Source: Chara braunii
Lineage: Eukaryota; Streptophyta; Charophyceae; Charales; Characeae
DNA length: 27,905 nt
Direction of reading: 5' to 3'
Assembly: GCA_003427395.1 (NCBI GenBank)
Contig: BFEA01000634.1
Span: 3,394-31,298, forward strand
In this document: positions 26,323 through 27,905 of the stretch, piece after piece
Layout of the letters: each line of letters opens with the position of its first letter
Position numbering within the stretch: the stretch's first letter is position 1
The notes under the pieces: generated by a model
The model's input: only the letters and a program-made list of their open reading frames with translations
Told to the model about the DNA's origin: nothing
Databases searched by the model: none
Made by a program: the position numbers and the translations under genes

Positions 26323-27905
26323 TGGTTGATGGAGTGTCCTTAAGTACGTTGGAGGCCAACTCGCGCTACCTGCAAACCGCATTAGCTACCACCTCAGTCG
26401 TGAGAGCTGAAGGGAAGGACGAGGACTTCGAGGCCTTGCAAGAGCTGCTAGAATAATCGACGGAAAAGGTTAAGGCCGTCTTTGACCAACTTTTGGAAGA
26501 GTGAGAAAGAAAGATGGATGCGGAAAGAACCTACCTGACCTCGATAGGCGGTGAAGTCAAAACACAGGAGTCAAGGACGAGTACCCCAGATAGAAAGATG
26601 GCAACCGACGTTGGGAAAGACGCGGAAAAATTAAGGAAGGTCCTAAGAGAGTTAGATACTAGAGCCACAAAACTCGAGGAACGGACTTCCAAGAGTGAAG
26701 GTTGGAAAAAAGAGGTTTTAAACAGGAATAGGGTCGTAAGATTTTCGGATCCCGGAATAAGGGAACCATATAGGGAAACCACGAACGAACCTTACAGAAT
26801 GGCGTATGCACCGGGCTCTTACGTGTTTTCCTTCCTAGGAGCCCAGGCATACCAATTACCAGCGCTGTTAGGAATCCAAACGATCTTTACACGAAAAACT
26901 GTTTCAAAATTTTTAGATGATTGAGAAGTACTGAGAATGAGAGCGGAATGGAGTGATCAGGAAATGATCGTAAACCTCCTCCACCATACGGTCCCCGAGA
27001 TAGATCGCGAAGTAAGAGAAGCCATCCTAGACAGCTAGCGTTGACGCATATTCAGAGAGAGGGTCACCAAAATCTTCGCTTGTGATGAGACCTCCTATTC
27101 AATAGAAGATATGAAAGAGATGAAAAAACAGGAGGACGAGAGACTAGTGGCGTTCGCGAGAAGATACGAGAAAACTTTGAATCCTCTGGTAAAAGGCGGA
27201 TTCATGGGCGAAATAGAAAGATGCGGGATATTCCTCCGGTTTTTATCGCGTGGAAAACATGAGAAAATGATGCGAGACCTTCCCTCTAAGGTAACGTTTG
27301 CTCAAGTCAAAGTCCTAGCGCACGACAGGGAAGGGCAAAGTGCGAAGGCACACCTAGCAAAAATTATCGATAACCTAGGGAAAGGAGTGACTACAGAAAA
27401 AGGCGGGGGGAGGTCTCAATATGAAGATAGAAGGCCTAAAGTAGAAGGAAGGGATATCAATCCGAGCTCGCCTAGGAAATGAGACTTATTTAGAGGCAAA
27501 GGCGAGTAAAGGAAAGGAAGTAGGGGAGACTGAAAAAAGAACAATGGAGAATGGGGAACCTCCAAGTGGTCCAACATTAAAGATAACAGGTGGAGGCCAA
27601 AAGATGAGATAGAGGCTAAAAGACCAGACAAACGAGAAGAGGAAATGACCAAACAAATAGAAGTCCTAAAGGGAACAGTGGAAAAACTGCAAAGTAGTAA
27701 TCATAGGAAGGAAGAACTCTCTGTTCGTCCTGCACGTGAAAAAGGGGACCCTAGCCCGAAGCGAACCTGGAACGGAAAAGCTTGCATCTACTGTGGAGAT
27801 GAAGACCACTGAAAAAGAGATTGCCAAGCAATGTTGGATGCACTAAAGGAGGGTATCATTGAGCTCGACGATCGAAAGTACGTGATGTGGGCTGATGAAG
27901 CCAAA
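26316..27905 (+). pseudogene. gag: capsid-like domain and CCHC zinc knuckle, 3' partial
   Basis: Frame 3 is collinear from 26316 to the window end but carries stops at 26454, 26502, 26922, 27036, 27042, 27480, 27507, 27531 and 27810. Charged helical segments (KDAEKLRKVLRELDTRATKL) come first. Then a Retrotrans_gag-like stretch (ERLVAFARRYEKTLNPLV, FLRFLSRGKHEKMMRDLP) follows, typical of capsid proteins that assemble the particle. A basic linker leads to CIYCGDEDH-stop-KRDC at 27783-27824, a CX2CX4HX4C nucleocapsid knuckle that binds RNA. Its TGA lies directly after the zinc-binding His. The frame is open at the right edge (YVMWADEAK), where protease should follow. Confidence 0.82.

Larger units (their letters stand above)
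20495..27905 (+). mobile_element. Ty3-type LTR retrotransposon, 5' half with module array and gag
   Basis: From left to right: PBS, leader of about 350 bases, a roughly 4.6-kb array of diverged modules, then gag with coiled-coil-like, capsid-like and zinc-knuckle parts, cut by the window edge. The array between PBS and gag is unusual for Ty3/Gypsy elements, where gag normally follows the leader closely. All parts are on one strand. Stops and frameshifts show that the copy is dead, yet several modules remain open frames. PR-RT-IN should lie just right of the window. Confidence 0.75.

Noticed and set aside
1-27905. tRNA or rRNA genes
   Set aside because: I found no cloverleaf with A and B boxes and no rRNA-like segment; the only tRNA-related sequences are the two primer-binding sites.

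Overview
The window looks like repeat-dominated eukaryotic nuclear DNA. It has assembly gaps, microsatellites, several minisatellites and decayed LTR retrotransposons, and no bacterial operon or single-copy housekeeping gene. Two primer-binding sites match the 3' end of tRNA-Asp, which is common in plant Ty3/Gypsy elements. With the integrase and RT style this points to the green lineage, perhaps a charophyte alga. That is an inference from motifs, and a fungus or another protist is not excluded.

Layout. (1) 1-4166, + strand: pol of a decayed Ty3/Gypsy element in the order protease, reverse transcriptase, RNase H, integrase, broken by stops, frameshifts and short tandem duplications, and cut by the left window edge. 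(2) 4.2-7.6 kb: a possible 3' LTR with a TATA box, an AT-rich island and a GGTTCGG-rich tract, with no convincing gene. (3) 7.6-10.5 kb, - strand: decayed coding modules, with a tRNA-Asp PBS and its presumed LTR end in their middle. (4) 10.5-16.2 kb: short tandem repeats and eroded DNA with scattered N. (5) 16.2-16.9 kb, - strand: an uninterrupted 180-codon ORF with a TATA box upstream. (6) 17-20.3 kb: GC-rich DNA built largely from minisatellites, including a 15-bp array with higher-order 45/58/59-bp units. (7) 20.3-27.9 kb, + strand: a second Ty3-type element with tRNA-Asp PBS, leader, a long array of diverged modules, a broken gag with a zinc knuckle, then the right window edge.

The most unusual feature is the block between PBS and gag in the right-hand element. 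It carries a repeated module of about 130-150 residues that I do not recognise, with motifs such as FPY-x-hydrophobic-E near its start, YDI-x-x-Y in the middle and a PDSY-x-D-x-x-NWEPLI-like end. At least four clear copies lie on the + strand and at least three clear copies lie on the - strand at 7.6-9.0 kb, with more diverged ones nearby. The array therefore looks like a heritable part of this retrotransposon family. What the module does is unknown.

Decay has a recognisable style. Several in-frame stops sit where one transition would create them, such as TAG in place of a conserved tryptophan. Many frame breaks coincide with short direct duplications of 23-59 bp.
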